Assembly (NCBI GenBank): GCA_949741915.1
Contig: CATJOM010000039.1
Span: 1 to 48,101 of the forward strand
Source of the DNA: an uncultured Candidatus Melainabacteria bacterium
Lineage (GTDB): Bacteria > Cyanobacteriota > Vampirovibrionia > Gastranaerophilales > Gastranaerophilaceae
Length of the DNA stretch: 48,101 nucleotides
Direction of reading: 5' to 3'
The stretch's first letter is position 1. Every line of letters starts with the position of its first letter. The translations under genes and the position numbers were made by a program. Of the stretch, positions 15,398 to 24,215 are shown in pieces. The notes below the pieces were generated by a model. That model was not told where the DNA came from. It worked only from the letters and a program-made list of their open reading frames with translations, and did not search any database.

Positions 15398-16699
15398 TCA
15401 TACATATATAAGTTCTTCCATTTTTGGTTTTGCATTTGAATATTCAAATGCTTTTAGAGCGGAATTTTTTGCTTCTTCAAGCTTTTCGGTTTTTACATCA
15501 TTATAGTATAGCGTCAGAATAATTTCGCCTTTTTGCACCTTATCGCCAGTTTTTTTCTTCAGTACACAGCCTGCACCAAAGTCTATATTGTCAGATTTTT
15601 TATCTCTTCCGGCACCAAGGAGCTTGCAGGCTTTTGCAACAGCTAAGGCATCTAACTTTGAAATAAAGCCGTCGTTTTGTGCTGTGATTTCAATTTTGTT
15701 TTTGCCAACATTAAATAGATTGTAATTATTTATACATTCAGGGTTTCCGCCCTGCGCTTCAATTATCTGTTTAAGTTTATCAAGAGCTGTGTTTGATGTT
15801 ATTACTTCATCAATTAGGTTTTTAGCTTCATCAAAATCTTTTGCAATATCTGAAAGAATAAGGATTTTTGATGCAATTTGAAGCGTAACCTCGTACAAAT
15901 CTTTGTTATAATTGCCCTTAAGAAATTCTATGCTTTCGATTATTTCAAGTGAATTTCCAATATGCGTGCCTAATGGCTGTTCCATAGAGCTTATTATGGC
16001 CGAAATTTTTCTATTTAGCCTTGCACCTGTTTTTATCATTAGATTTGCAAGTTCTTTGGCTTCTTCCTTTGTCTTGATGAATGCGCCTGAGCCGTATTTT
16101 ACATCCAGAACTATAATATTTGCCCCGCTTGCAATCTTTTTTGATACCACAGAAGCGCATATAAGGGACTTATTATCCACGGTTGCTGTTACATCGCGAA
16201 GAGCATATATTCTGCCATCTGCAGGGGTAAGGTTTGGAGTTTGGGCTGAAATGGCGGCACCGATTTTTTTAATCTGTTCCTTGAAATCGGAATCTTTTAA
16301 TTGACAGTTAAAATTAACAATGGATTCAAGCTTGTCAACGGTTCCGCCTGTGTATCCAAGGCCTCTGCCGCTTAGTTTTGCACAAGGCACATTAAGTGCA
16401 GCTAGGATTGGAATTAATACAATTGTAACCTTATCACCTACGCCGCCTGTTGAATGTTTGTCTGCAACAATGTTTGAAATATCAGAAAAATCAAGTATTT
16501 CACCAGAATTAATGAAGGCTTCTGTTAGATATGCTGTTTCATCTTCATTAAGGTCATTAAAACATACAGCCATAAGCCAGGCTGTCATTTGATAATCTTC
16601 AATTGTGCCATCCATGAGGCCCTGAATGAGGAAATCAATCTCTTCTCTTGTATGAGATTTACCTTCTTTTTTCTTTTGTATAATATCAACTGCGCGCAT
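15398..16699 (-). CDS. Pyrimidine-nucleoside/thymidine phosphorylase, 433 aa
   Basis: It cleaves pyrimidine nucleosides with phosphate to give the base and (deoxy)ribose-1-phosphate. The family signature SGRGLGYTGGTVDKLESI and the phosphate-binding KHSTGGVGDKVT are present, along with SGANIIVLDVKYGSGAF. The length of 433 is typical of Pdp/DeoA. An AGGAG lies close to the ATG. It is the last of three close minus-strand genes (symporter, rlmH, phosphorylase; gaps of 7 and 19 bases). Whether it prefers thymidine or uridine is not settled by sequence. Confidence 0.93.
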   Translation of the reverse strand: MRAVDIIQKKKEGKSHTREEIDFLIQGLMDGTIEDYQMTAWLMAVCFNDLNEDETAYLTEAFINSGEILDFSDISNIVADKHSTGGVGDKVTIVLIPILAALNVPCAKLSGRGLGYTGGTVDKLESIVNFNCQLKDSDFKEQIKKIGAAISAQTPNLTPADGRIYALRDVTATVDNKSLICASVVSKKIASGANIIVLDVKYGSGAFIKTKEEAKELANLMIKTGARLNRKISAIISSMEQPLGTHIGNSLEIIESIEFLKGNYNKDLYEVTLQIASKILILSDIAKDFDEAKNLIDEVITSNTALDKLKQIIEAQGGNPECINNYNLFNVGKNKIEITAQNDGFISKLDALAVAKACKLLGAGRDKKSDNIDFGAGCVLKKKTGDKVQKGEIILTLYYNDVKTEKLEEAKNSALKAFEYSNAKPKMEELIYV

Positions 16700-16718
16700 A
16701 TTTTCTCCTTTTTAACCT

Positions 16719-17159
16719 TTATTTATGGTAGGTTTCACCATTTAAAATCTTGTAAGCCCGATAAATCTGTTCGATTAATATAAAAACCGCCTCCTGGTGT
16801 AAGAATGTTAATTTTGACATTGAAAATTTGAAATTACTTATTTGTTTTGCATTGCTTGGGAGGCCATCTGAGCCGCCTATTAAGAATATTATCTCATTAT
16901 AGCTGCCGTCTGTCTCTATATTTTTGATTTTTTGAGCAAATTCGGGGCTTGATAGTGGACTGCCTTCTATTTCAAGGGTTATTACGTATGAGTTTATTTT
17001 TGTGTCTGCTTTTACCAGTGTCTTGATAAAGTCAGATATTGAGCCAGTTTCTATAATTTTTAGGGAAGTATATCCTGTAAGCCTTTTTTTAAATTCTTCT
17101 ATTCCAAGCTTAAAATAAGGCTCTTTAATTTTTCCTTCAAGTACAATCTTTATGTTCAT
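16719..17159 (-). CDS. rlmH: 23S rRNA pseudouridine1915 N3-methyltransferase RlmH, 146 aa
   Basis: RlmH is a small SPOUT methyltransferase that modifies helix 69 of 23S rRNA. Visible family features are the SAM knot FLIGGSDGLP and the C-terminal block SKLTFLHQEAVFILIEQIYR followed by AYKILNGETYHK, where the final Tyr-His is typical. The length is normal. It begins 7 bases after the symporter stop codon and is followed 19 bases later by the phosphorylase gene, so it sits within an operon. Confidence 0.95.
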   Translation of the reverse strand: MNIKIVLEGKIKEPYFKLGIEEFKKRLTGYTSLKIIETGSISDFIKTLVKADTKINSYVITLEIEGSPLSSPEFAQKIKNIETDGSYNEIIFLIGGSDGLPSNAKQISNFKFSMSKLTFLHQEAVFILIEQIYRAYKILNGETYHK

Positions 17160-17166
17160 TTGGCAT

Positions 17167-18486
17167 TTATACGATTTCTTTGCAGGTGTCGTTGTTTAGC
17201 AGTTCGTAGTTTATTTCGTTTTCATTGTCTGCAATTATTGCAGCAACAACGGCATCTGATGCTACATTAACCGTTGTTCTCATCATATCTACAAGTCTTT
17301 CAAGTGCAAATAAGAAACTGAAACCAATAACTAATTGCTCTGGTGTCAGGCCAATGCCATTTAAGACGAGTGCAATTGTAATAAGGCCGGCGCCTGGGAT
17401 GCCTGCGCAGGTGGATGAGGCTATGATTGCAAGGAATGCTATCTGGAAAATTATTATCCAGCTTAATTCAACGCCGTATGCCTGGGCTAAAAATATAACA
17501 GCTACTGTCTGCATAAGGGCGGTGCCATCCATATTTAGAGTTGCACCCAATGGCAGAACAAATGAACAGATTTTGCTTGAAATTCCTCTTTTTTCGCAGC
17601 AAGTGATAGTTAGGGGTAGAGTTGCAGAGCTTGATGCTGTGCCGAATGCCACCATTATGGCTTCAGTGATTGCTGTGTATAATTTGCCAACAGGTACTTT
17701 TGAGAATATCTTAAGCATCATGGGATATACAAAGAAGAATTGAATCAAAAATCCTAATGCTATAACAAGAAGATATTTCCAAACGCCTTCAAATATTGAT
17801 ATGCCAAAGCTTGACACGGATGCTGCAGTTAGGGCGAATATGCCGGGAGCTGCAAGGTACATAATCCAGTCCGTTACTTTCATTGTAGCGGCAAAAATGC
17901 TCTCAAAGAACGAAACTACAGGACGGTTGATTTCACCGATTTTTGCAAGGGCAACGGCAAAGATAAGCACAAATACAATGATTGGAACCATATCGCCTGT
18001 CGCAAGAGAGTGGAATGGATTTTTAGGGATTAGCCCTAAAAACATTCCAGTCATATTTGATTGCTGTTCTGCTATTGCTGTAGAAACATATCCTTTTATT
18101 TCTTCTGCAATGTCAGGACTTATAAAGCTTTGTGCTCCAAGCCCAGGTTTCATTATAAGGGCAAGGGTTGTTCCTATGATAACCGCAGCAACCGTAATTA
18201 TGGCATAATAAAATATCATCTTTTTACCAAATTTTGCAAGCTGCTTGCTGTCTCCAATGCTTGAAATTCCTATAATTATTGCACTTATTACAAGCGGGAT
18301 TACAACCATTTGAATGATATTAATGAAGGCCTGGCCTATTATATCTAAGATTTTGTGAGCTATTGGGTAATTGTCTGCAGGAAAGAGTATACCTACTATG
18401 ATGCCTGCCAAAAGCCCGAAAAATATATGTCCATTCCTTTTAATTCCAAGTAATATGGCGATAAGTATCTGCATATGTATGCCCAT
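17167..18486 (-). CDS. Dicarboxylate/amino acid:cation symporter (DAACS family), 439 aa
   Basis: GltP/DctA-type carriers take up glutamate, aspartate or C4-dicarboxylates with H+ or Na+. Family motifs are visible: the Ser-rich hairpin GTASSSATLP, LPLGATLNMDGTALMQ of helix 7 and GIPGAG of the second hairpin. About eight membrane helices are present. An AAGGAT precedes the start at 18486. It leads a three-gene minus-strand operon. The exact substrate and coupling ion are uncertain. Confidence 0.93.
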   Translation of the reverse strand: MGIHMQILIAILLGIKRNGHIFFGLLAGIIVGILFPADNYPIAHKILDIIGQAFINIIQMVVIPLVISAIIIGISSIGDSKQLAKFGKKMIFYYAIITVAAVIIGTTLALIMKPGLGAQSFISPDIAEEIKGYVSTAIAEQQSNMTGMFLGLIPKNPFHSLATGDMVPIIVFVLIFAVALAKIGEINRPVVSFFESIFAATMKVTDWIMYLAAPGIFALTAASVSSFGISIFEGVWKYLLVIALGFLIQFFFVYPMMLKIFSKVPVGKLYTAITEAIMVAFGTASSSATLPLTITCCEKRGISSKICSFVLPLGATLNMDGTALMQTVAVIFLAQAYGVELSWIIIFQIAFLAIIASSTCAGIPGAGLITIALVLNGIGLTPEQLVIGFSFLFALERLVDMMRTTVNVASDAVVAAIIADNENEINYELLNNDTCKEIV

Positions 18487-18647
18487 AGAAATAATCCTTT
18501 TTTAAATAGCCTTAAAAAATCTGTGTTAATCATACTAATAATACAACTATTTCTAAACTATGGCAATAACAGGCTCAACCAAACAGATGATTTTTCCATT
18601 TTTCCTTAAGCAAAATATTATCTTTTGCGATAATAAAGATAATTTAT

Positions 18648-18675
18648 TTGATAAAAAGTAAAGGTTTTTTAAAAT
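18648..18675 (+). promoter_or_regulatory. Promoter of the TPR-GGDEF operon
   Basis: TTGATA at 18648-18653 and TAAAAT at 18670-18675 have a 16-base spacer. The -10 ends 8 bases before the ATG at 18684, so the transcript would be leaderless or nearly so. Confidence 0.45.
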
Positions 18676-18683
18676 AAGCACGA

Positions 18684-20357
18684 ATGTTTAAGCAGCAAAA
18701 TTCACAGAATGCATTGAACTTGGATTTAGACATAATGCAAAAAGAAAATAATACAGATCTTCTATCTAAAGCCACATTTGCCCATCAGCAATATTTGATA
18801 AAATCTAACAGTGAAGATTTGATTCTGGCAATTAATTATTATATTGAAGCAATAAAGCTAAATCCTGAGGTGTCAAGCGCATATTATAGGCTGGCAAGCC
18901 TTTTGCATGAAAGCGGTCAGATTGGAATAGACAGCGCACTTGAGCAATGCCGGCATGCGGTTGAAATTGATCCTGATAATGCTAATGCAAGGATGTATCT
19001 TGGGTATTTTTTATCGCAAAATGGCGAGTATGATGCTGCAAAAGAGCAATTTAAAAAGGCCATGAAGCTAAAGCCATTGTCATCTTACAGGGCAAGAATG
19101 GTTATGGCGCTCACCCTTTTGGAGAAAGTGGGCAATGGCAAGAATGATTTTGTATCTTTTTCTAAGGCTTTATATTATATATTTTCAGGCTCTTTGCTGT
19201 TCTTTTTTGATAAAGCAGGCATCAGGATGTTTTGTAAAAATATAGTAAACGACCTTAATTTTGCAAAATATAATGCTGTAGGTAAAATTTTAGAGACAAC
19301 AAAGCTTGACAAGAATGCGTATGAACTTTATTCAAGTGCGCTTGACAACACCAAAAATGCTCCATTGTTTTATGAAAAGATGGCAAATATTGCAATTAAA
19401 AAGCAAAGGCCCGAAGTTGCACTTCAATGTTACCAAAATGCAGTACAACTGTCTAATAACCATCCTGAAAAGGTTGTAGATTTAATTGAATTTTTAGAAG
19501 AAAATTTTCCTCAGAAGATTGATGATTTAATTGATAATTATACAATTCTTGTAAAAAAACTGCCTGGTTTTTCAAGAGGGTATTATGAGCTTGGAAATTT
19601 ATATCTTAAGAAGGATGAAAAAATTAATGCGGTAAGCGCTTTTAAGCTGGCATTAAAGGAAGAGCCCAACAATCCTTTTTATCAGAATTCACTTGCTTAT
19701 GCCTATGTGCAACTAGAACAATATGACAGTGCGATTGAACTATATAAGAGTGCTCTTGAAAATAATCCAGATAATGAGTGGACGGCTGCAGTGGCACAGG
19801 CCCTTGCTGCAATTTATCACAGGATAAAGGGTAATTTTGATGCTGCAATTTCAATGCTTCAAAATGCACTGATTTTAACCAAGAACAAAACTGATATTTA
19901 TCTTGCCCTTGCAGATATTTATTATGATATAGATGATATGGATGAAGCTATAAAATATTATACGCTTGCTGTCGAATCTGGATATAAGGATGCAAAGGCT
20001 TATTCAAGGCTTGCAATGGCATTTTGGGAAAAAGATTACATTGAAAATGCGCTTGAATTTTACAATAGAGCCATTGACTTAGAGCCCGATTATGAGATAG
20101 CATATAATAATTTAGGGGTTGTATATTTTGATGGGCTGAATGATATAGACAGAGCAAAACCATGTTTTGAAGCAGCGCTTCGCCTAAATGAAAATTATAC
20201 AATGGCCCATTTTAATATGGCAAGATATTATGAGGCAAAACAGAATAAAATATCTGCTGCAAATGAGTATCAGCGTGCACTTGATTTAAACAAACTTTAT
20301 CCTGAAATTGATGAAGATATAATACAAGAAAGGTTGTTTAAGCTTTTTGAAGCATAG
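18684..20357 (+). CDS. TPR-repeat protein, 557 aa
   Basis: Nearly the whole chain is made of 34-residue tetratricopeptide units, for example SSAYYRLASLLHESGQ, ANARMYLGYFLSQNGEYDAA, PFYQNSLAYAYVQLEQYDSA and YEIAYNNLGVVYFDG, each with the Gly/Ala and Tyr pattern of TPR helices. A more hydrophobic stretch near residues 165-185 (YIFSGSLLFFF) breaks the array. There is no signal peptide. Such proteins act as protein-binding scaffolds. It heads a likely operon with a second TPR protein and a diguanylate cyclase. There is no ribosome binding site at the ATG. Confidence 0.88.
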   Translation: MFKQQNSQNALNLDLDIMQKENNTDLLSKATFAHQQYLIKSNSEDLILAINYYIEAIKLNPEVSSAYYRLASLLHESGQIGIDSALEQCRHAVEIDPDNANARMYLGYFLSQNGEYDAAKEQFKKAMKLKPLSSYRARMVMALTLLEKVGNGKNDFVSFSKALYYIFSGSLLFFFDKAGIRMFCKNIVNDLNFAKYNAVGKILETTKLDKNAYELYSSALDNTKNAPLFYEKMANIAIKKQRPEVALQCYQNAVQLSNNHPEKVVDLIEFLEENFPQKIDDLIDNYTILVKKLPGFSRGYYELGNLYLKKDEKINAVSAFKLALKEEPNNPFYQNSLAYAYVQLEQYDSAIELYKSALENNPDNEWTAAVAQALAAIYHRIKGNFDAAISMLQNALILTKNKTDIYLALADIYYDIDDMDEAIKYYTLAVESGYKDAKAYSRLAMAFWEKDYIENALEFYNRAIDLEPDYEIAYNNLGVVYFDGLNDIDRAKPCFEAALRLNENYTMAHFNMARYYEAKQNKISAANEYQRALDLNKLYPEIDEDIIQERLFKLFEA

Positions 20358-20433
20358 GCCTCAAATGCAGCCCATATCCTGTTTGTAATTAAAATCAGAG
20401 TAAGGGGTGGCAAAAATTATTTAGTGAATAAGA

Positions 20434-21516
20434 ATGAAAAGATTTTTCAGAGTTTTTAAAAACACATCAGTTAGAATATTTAGTTTTTTATTGTTTGTAA
20501 TATTTATTGCAAGCATTTTTGTTTTTAAAGATTTTTATAAATCATTGTGGCATAAGACTTTAAGCTTTTATTATGTTTATCTTGGTGATAATTATTACAA
20601 AAAGCACAGGCCGCAAGAGGCCATTAATTCATACATCAGGGCTCTGAACTTATATCCTAATCATTACAGGGCGCAGTACAATCTAGGGAATTTGTATGTT
20701 GCCTATGAAGACTATTATTCTGCTCTTGATGCTTATTCAAAAGCATTACAGCTAAGGCCTGACTTTACAGTTGCAAGGATAGACTATGCAATAGTTTTGG
20801 CCGAGGCAACATTTAATTATGATAGGGCAATACAGGAATACGATTTAGCGATTGAGAAGATACCAAAATGGGTGTACATACCTTTTATTGTTGATAAAAA
20901 GCATTCATATAAGCATAATAAAGGTGTTGCATATTATAATCAGGGAATTGCATGGCGCGGCAAATCTCTTGCAAATGGCGAAAACCTCATACTTTCAAGA
21001 AAATGTCTTGAGAATGCTGTTAAATCTTATGAAAAAGCATTAAAGTCATTGAAAACTTATGATGTTTATTATAACCTTGCAATAGCACATCATCTGTTAA
21101 GAAATCCTGAATATGCCGGATACTATTACTGCAAGGCTATTGATAAGGAACCTATGAAATATGAGGCGCATTATAATTTAGCAATTCTTCTAAAAGGGAT
21201 GAAAAAATACGGCGCTTCTATTGAAGAATTCAAAAAAGCTGGCCTTATCCTTGATATAAGCGGCGATGGCAACAAGACTAGGTATATTTATGATGTATTA
21301 AACGAAGTTAACCAGAAATATTCAGTGTCGCAAGAGTATATTAATCTCGTTGAACGTCTTGATGAAGCAAAGGAAAAAGAGACAAGTGCTCCGCAAAAAG
21401 GTATTACCTATGTAAAGGGCAAAATGCTTGTAACAGATGAATTTGACGGTGCTATGGTGAAGAATTTTAAAACATGTGCTAACAAGCAATATTTTGAGGA
21501 CGGTATAAGGTATTGA
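20434..21516 (+). CDS. Membrane-anchored TPR protein, 360 aa
   Basis: A basic start and a single membrane helix (about residues 15-31, IFSFLLFVIFIASIFVF) anchor the protein. Four to six TPR units follow (NYYKKHRPQEAINSYIRALN, HYRAQYNLGNLYVAYEDYYS, DVYYNLAIAHHLL, YEAHYNLAILLKGMKKYG). It lies 76 bases after the first TPR gene and overlaps the next gene by four bases (TTGA), which suggests coupled synthesis with the GGDEF protein. It may be a membrane scaffold for it; this is inference. Confidence 0.85.
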   Translation: MKRFFRVFKNTSVRIFSFLLFVIFIASIFVFKDFYKSLWHKTLSFYYVYLGDNYYKKHRPQEAINSYIRALNLYPNHYRAQYNLGNLYVAYEDYYSALDAYSKALQLRPDFTVARIDYAIVLAEATFNYDRAIQEYDLAIEKIPKWVYIPFIVDKKHSYKHNKGVAYYNQGIAWRGKSLANGENLILSRKCLENAVKSYEKALKSLKTYDVYYNLAIAHHLLRNPEYAGYYYCKAIDKEPMKYEAHYNLAILLKGMKKYGASIEEFKKAGLILDISGDGNKTRYIYDVLNEVNQKYSVSQEYINLVERLDEAKEKETSAPQKGITYVKGKMLVTDEFDGAMVKNFKTCANKQYFEDGIRY

Positions 21517-22895
21517 AAAACAGCGAAAAAACTATTTATAATTTTTTGTTAAAACTAACGGATGTTTTTATGGAATCAAAATCCGCATTTGAACTTTCGG
21601 ATAATTTGAAGAATGCATTCGCTGTTTTTATTGATGTTAAGGAGTTTAAGATTTTTCTTTTTGATGAAATATTAAATTCTCTTAAAGATTTTACAAAACC
21701 TTGGGAGGTTTTAAAGAAAAATTATCAAGCAAATATTTTGAATAGCTATTTCTGTTCATTTAAATATAACACCACAGACTATATTAAAGAAAAGGATATA
21801 CTTGTTTTTCCTGTGTTTGAACAAAAAAGGTTAAAGGGCATTGTATATATAAATGGTGAATTAAAAAACAGAACTGTTCTTGAAACTATTCCTCTTATTT
21901 CAAAGCAGCTTTCATTTGCGATGGGAAACCTGAAAAATTCAGAAGATATGATGCTTCAAAGCAAGTTTCATAAGACAATGAGAAATATTGCAAAAATTAT
22001 AGAAACTCAGTATGAGCTTAATTATATTATGCCTGTTCTTGGCGAGATGATTGACGGGTTTATATCAGAACACTTGATTTATGTATTTTTAAAAACCTCA
22101 AAGAAGAAAAGTTACAAGCTTGTTTGGCCAAATAAGTGTTCTGACGACAGGATTTTTGATTTTTTGTCAGTCATAAATCCAAAGAGTACTGCAATACTTG
22201 AAGATGAGGGCAGGGTAGGAATTTTTCCCTTATTTTGTAACGGTAAAATTTTTGGTGCAATTGCAGCAAAAAGCCAGAGCGAAAAATTAAGCGATAAGGA
22301 TACAGATTATCTTATTGAAATTGCAAAACAAGCCTCTACTACGGTGGAGAGAGCAAGCTCTTATATGAAAATATTAGAACATGCAACGATTGATGCCCTG
22401 ACAGGGCTTAATAACAGGCACCAGTTTCACACCCGTTTGCATTCAGAGATTGCCAATGCAAAGAGGCAAAAGACTTCTTTATGTTGTATTATGACGGATA
22501 TTGATTTCTTTAAATCTGTGAATGATACATATGGACATGCAGTTGGGGATTGTGTCCTTAAAACAGTTGCAAAGACTATAAAAAAAGAATTAAGGGAGTA
22601 TGATATACCGTCAAGATACGGCGGGGAAGAATTTACAATACTTTTACCTAATACTTCTCTTGAAGAAGCAACTCTTGTAGCAGAAAGGCTCCGCTCGCAA
22701 ATTGAGAAGAAGAAAATCAATATAGAAGATTACAGGGTTGATAATGTGTCATCAATTTCTGTTACAATTTCAATAGGTGTGTCTCAGTTTAACAATAAAA
22801 TGAAGGAGCCGGAAGAGCTCTACAGGAGTGCTGATTCAGCACTTTATCGGGCAAAGGAATCTGGTAGGAACAGGGTTATTGTGGCATCGGTGTAG
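21513..22895 (+). CDS. GGDEF diguanylate cyclase with GAF-like sensor, 460 aa
   Basis: The C-terminal 165 residues form a GGDEF domain that makes c-di-GMP: DALTGLNNRHQFHTRL start, TDIDFFKSVNDTYGHAVGD (metal and GTP site), the signature SRYGGEEF and SISIGVSQF-type ending. The product-inhibition I-site RxxD (REYD) sits exactly five residues before GGEEF, so feedback control is likely. The first 290 residues are soluble and look GAF-like. The start is a TTG overlapping the TGA of the previous TPR gene by four bases. No c-di-GMP receptor or EAL domain is in the window. Confidence 0.93.
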   Translation: MKNSEKTIYNFLLKLTDVFMESKSAFELSDNLKNAFAVFIDVKEFKIFLFDEILNSLKDFTKPWEVLKKNYQANILNSYFCSFKYNTTDYIKEKDILVFPVFEQKRLKGIVYINGELKNRTVLETIPLISKQLSFAMGNLKNSEDMMLQSKFHKTMRNIAKIIETQYELNYIMPVLGEMIDGFISEHLIYVFLKTSKKKSYKLVWPNKCSDDRIFDFLSVINPKSTAILEDEGRVGIFPLFCNGKIFGAIAAKSQSEKLSDKDTDYLIEIAKQASTTVERASSYMKILEHATIDALTGLNNRHQFHTRLHSEIANAKRQKTSLCCIMTDIDFFKSVNDTYGHAVGDCVLKTVAKTIKKELREYDIPSRYGGEEFTILLPNTSLEEATLVAERLRSQIEKKKINIEDYRVDNVSSISVTISIGVSQFNNKMKEPEELYRSADSALYRAKESGRNRVIVASV

Positions 22896-23116
22896 AATTT
22901 TTGGCTCTTATTTTGCTTTAGGGAAGGTTTAAATTTTTATGTTAATTGTATGGAATTTATGCAAAAACCTTGATGTTCTTTTTTATAATAGATAGTGGCT
23001 TCAATAAAAAGAAGGAATTAATAGGCAAGTGTAAAATTACATGCAGCCATTTTTTTATTATGTTTTGATGCCCCAGGTTTGTGGTCAGACGTTTTAGCTT
23101 TCAAGGTTCTGCATTT

Positions 23117-24121
23117 TTAGATGTTTCGCCTTTGCAGTCTCTGGAAAAATTGTTCTATTCTGTCATTTTGCTCTTGCCCATAATATTCATTACTTCCGCC
23201 TCCATTTTTTTCAAATATAAGGTCGTTGTTAAATATTGTAAAATCTCCTGGTTTTTTAAAACCCGCATTATATAAGGCTTTTGGGAATTTATCAGAACTT
23301 GTCCGTCCTTGTTCGCCTTTAAAGTCATATTCTCCCAAGACTACAATGGAACCTGGTGCAAGCCTGTGGTATAGTCTATTTGCAAAGTTTTGGTATTCAT
23401 GTGGATTAACATATGGCCACATATTGCGGCACATAACAATTGAAGGTTTTTTATTGTCAATATTCTGAATATCCTCTAAAATATTACCGTAGCTGAATTC
23501 CACTGGTGATGTCGCCTTTTTTGTCAGTTTTTCTATGCTTGGTATGGAGGGGTTTTTAGATCCATTCGTCCAGTCGTAAAAATATTCTTCCTTTTCCTGT
23601 GTACTTAAACTAAAAATATTGTTAACATGATTTATACCGTTAATTGTTCTAATTTTACCTATAAGCTGATTAATTTTATTTTTTTGTATGGCTTCTTCGT
23701 TAATATCTTTTGCAATTATGGGGAAGAATTTTTGTGCATCATCTTTAAATTTTTCCTGCAAAAGTATGGACATACTGTATGCCTCAGAGCCGTTTGAGCA
23801 AGCGTATATGTATGTATTTACCTTATTTTCCCTACAAAATCTTTCTTGTATATAATTTGCAAAATATTTCCAGCTTAAATCGCCTCTGAACATTTCGGTT
23901 GTAGGGCGTGTGAATATTTGACCATTATCTATAAGCTGGCCTCTTTTCAGCTCTGCTACTGTTTTTTGAGGCATTGTGCTTTTAAACGTATCACCCTGGC
24001 TGTTTTCTCGGGTGCAAGCAGGCCTTCTGCTGACTATTATCCTATATTCTTTTTTGTGCTCTCCCTTAAATGCAAGTGGGGAAATGGCGTTTGTTTGAGG
24101 GCGCAGGGATAAAATATTCAT
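23117..24121 (-). CDS. CheR-like methyltransferase, paralogue B, 334 aa
   Basis: It carries the same motif series as paralogue A: TEMFRGDLSWKYFANYI, YIYACSNGSEAYSMSILL, FPIIAKDINEEAI, CRNMWPYVN and APGSIVVLGEYDF. The SAM loop has SEAYS where the others and CheR have EPYS. I chose the ATG at 24121 because GGAAGAAAAAGT precedes it; a longer frame to 24202 lacks such a site. The N-terminus includes LAFKGEHK, a short motif also seen in paralogue C. It lies 94 bases after paralogue C on the same strand, so the two may be co-transcribed. The substrate is unknown. Confidence 0.72.
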   Translation of the reverse strand: MNILSLRPQTNAISPLAFKGEHKKEYRIIVSRRPACTRENSQGDTFKSTMPQKTVAELKRGQLIDNGQIFTRPTTEMFRGDLSWKYFANYIQERFCRENKVNTYIYACSNGSEAYSMSILLQEKFKDDAQKFFPIIAKDINEEAIQKNKINQLIGKIRTINGINHVNNIFSLSTQEKEEYFYDWTNGSKNPSIPSIEKLTKKATSPVEFSYGNILEDIQNIDNKKPSIVMCRNMWPYVNPHEYQNFANRLYHRLAPGSIVVLGEYDFKGEQGRTSSDKFPKALYNAGFKKPGDFTIFNNDLIFEKNGGGSNEYYGQEQNDRIEQFFQRLQRRNI

Positions 24122-24215
24122 ACTTTTTCTTCCGTAATGTGTTATTTTACTATTTGGACACAAGGGGGCTATATTGTTAGTATTTATAAAAACCCTAAAC
24201 AAAATAAAATTTGCT

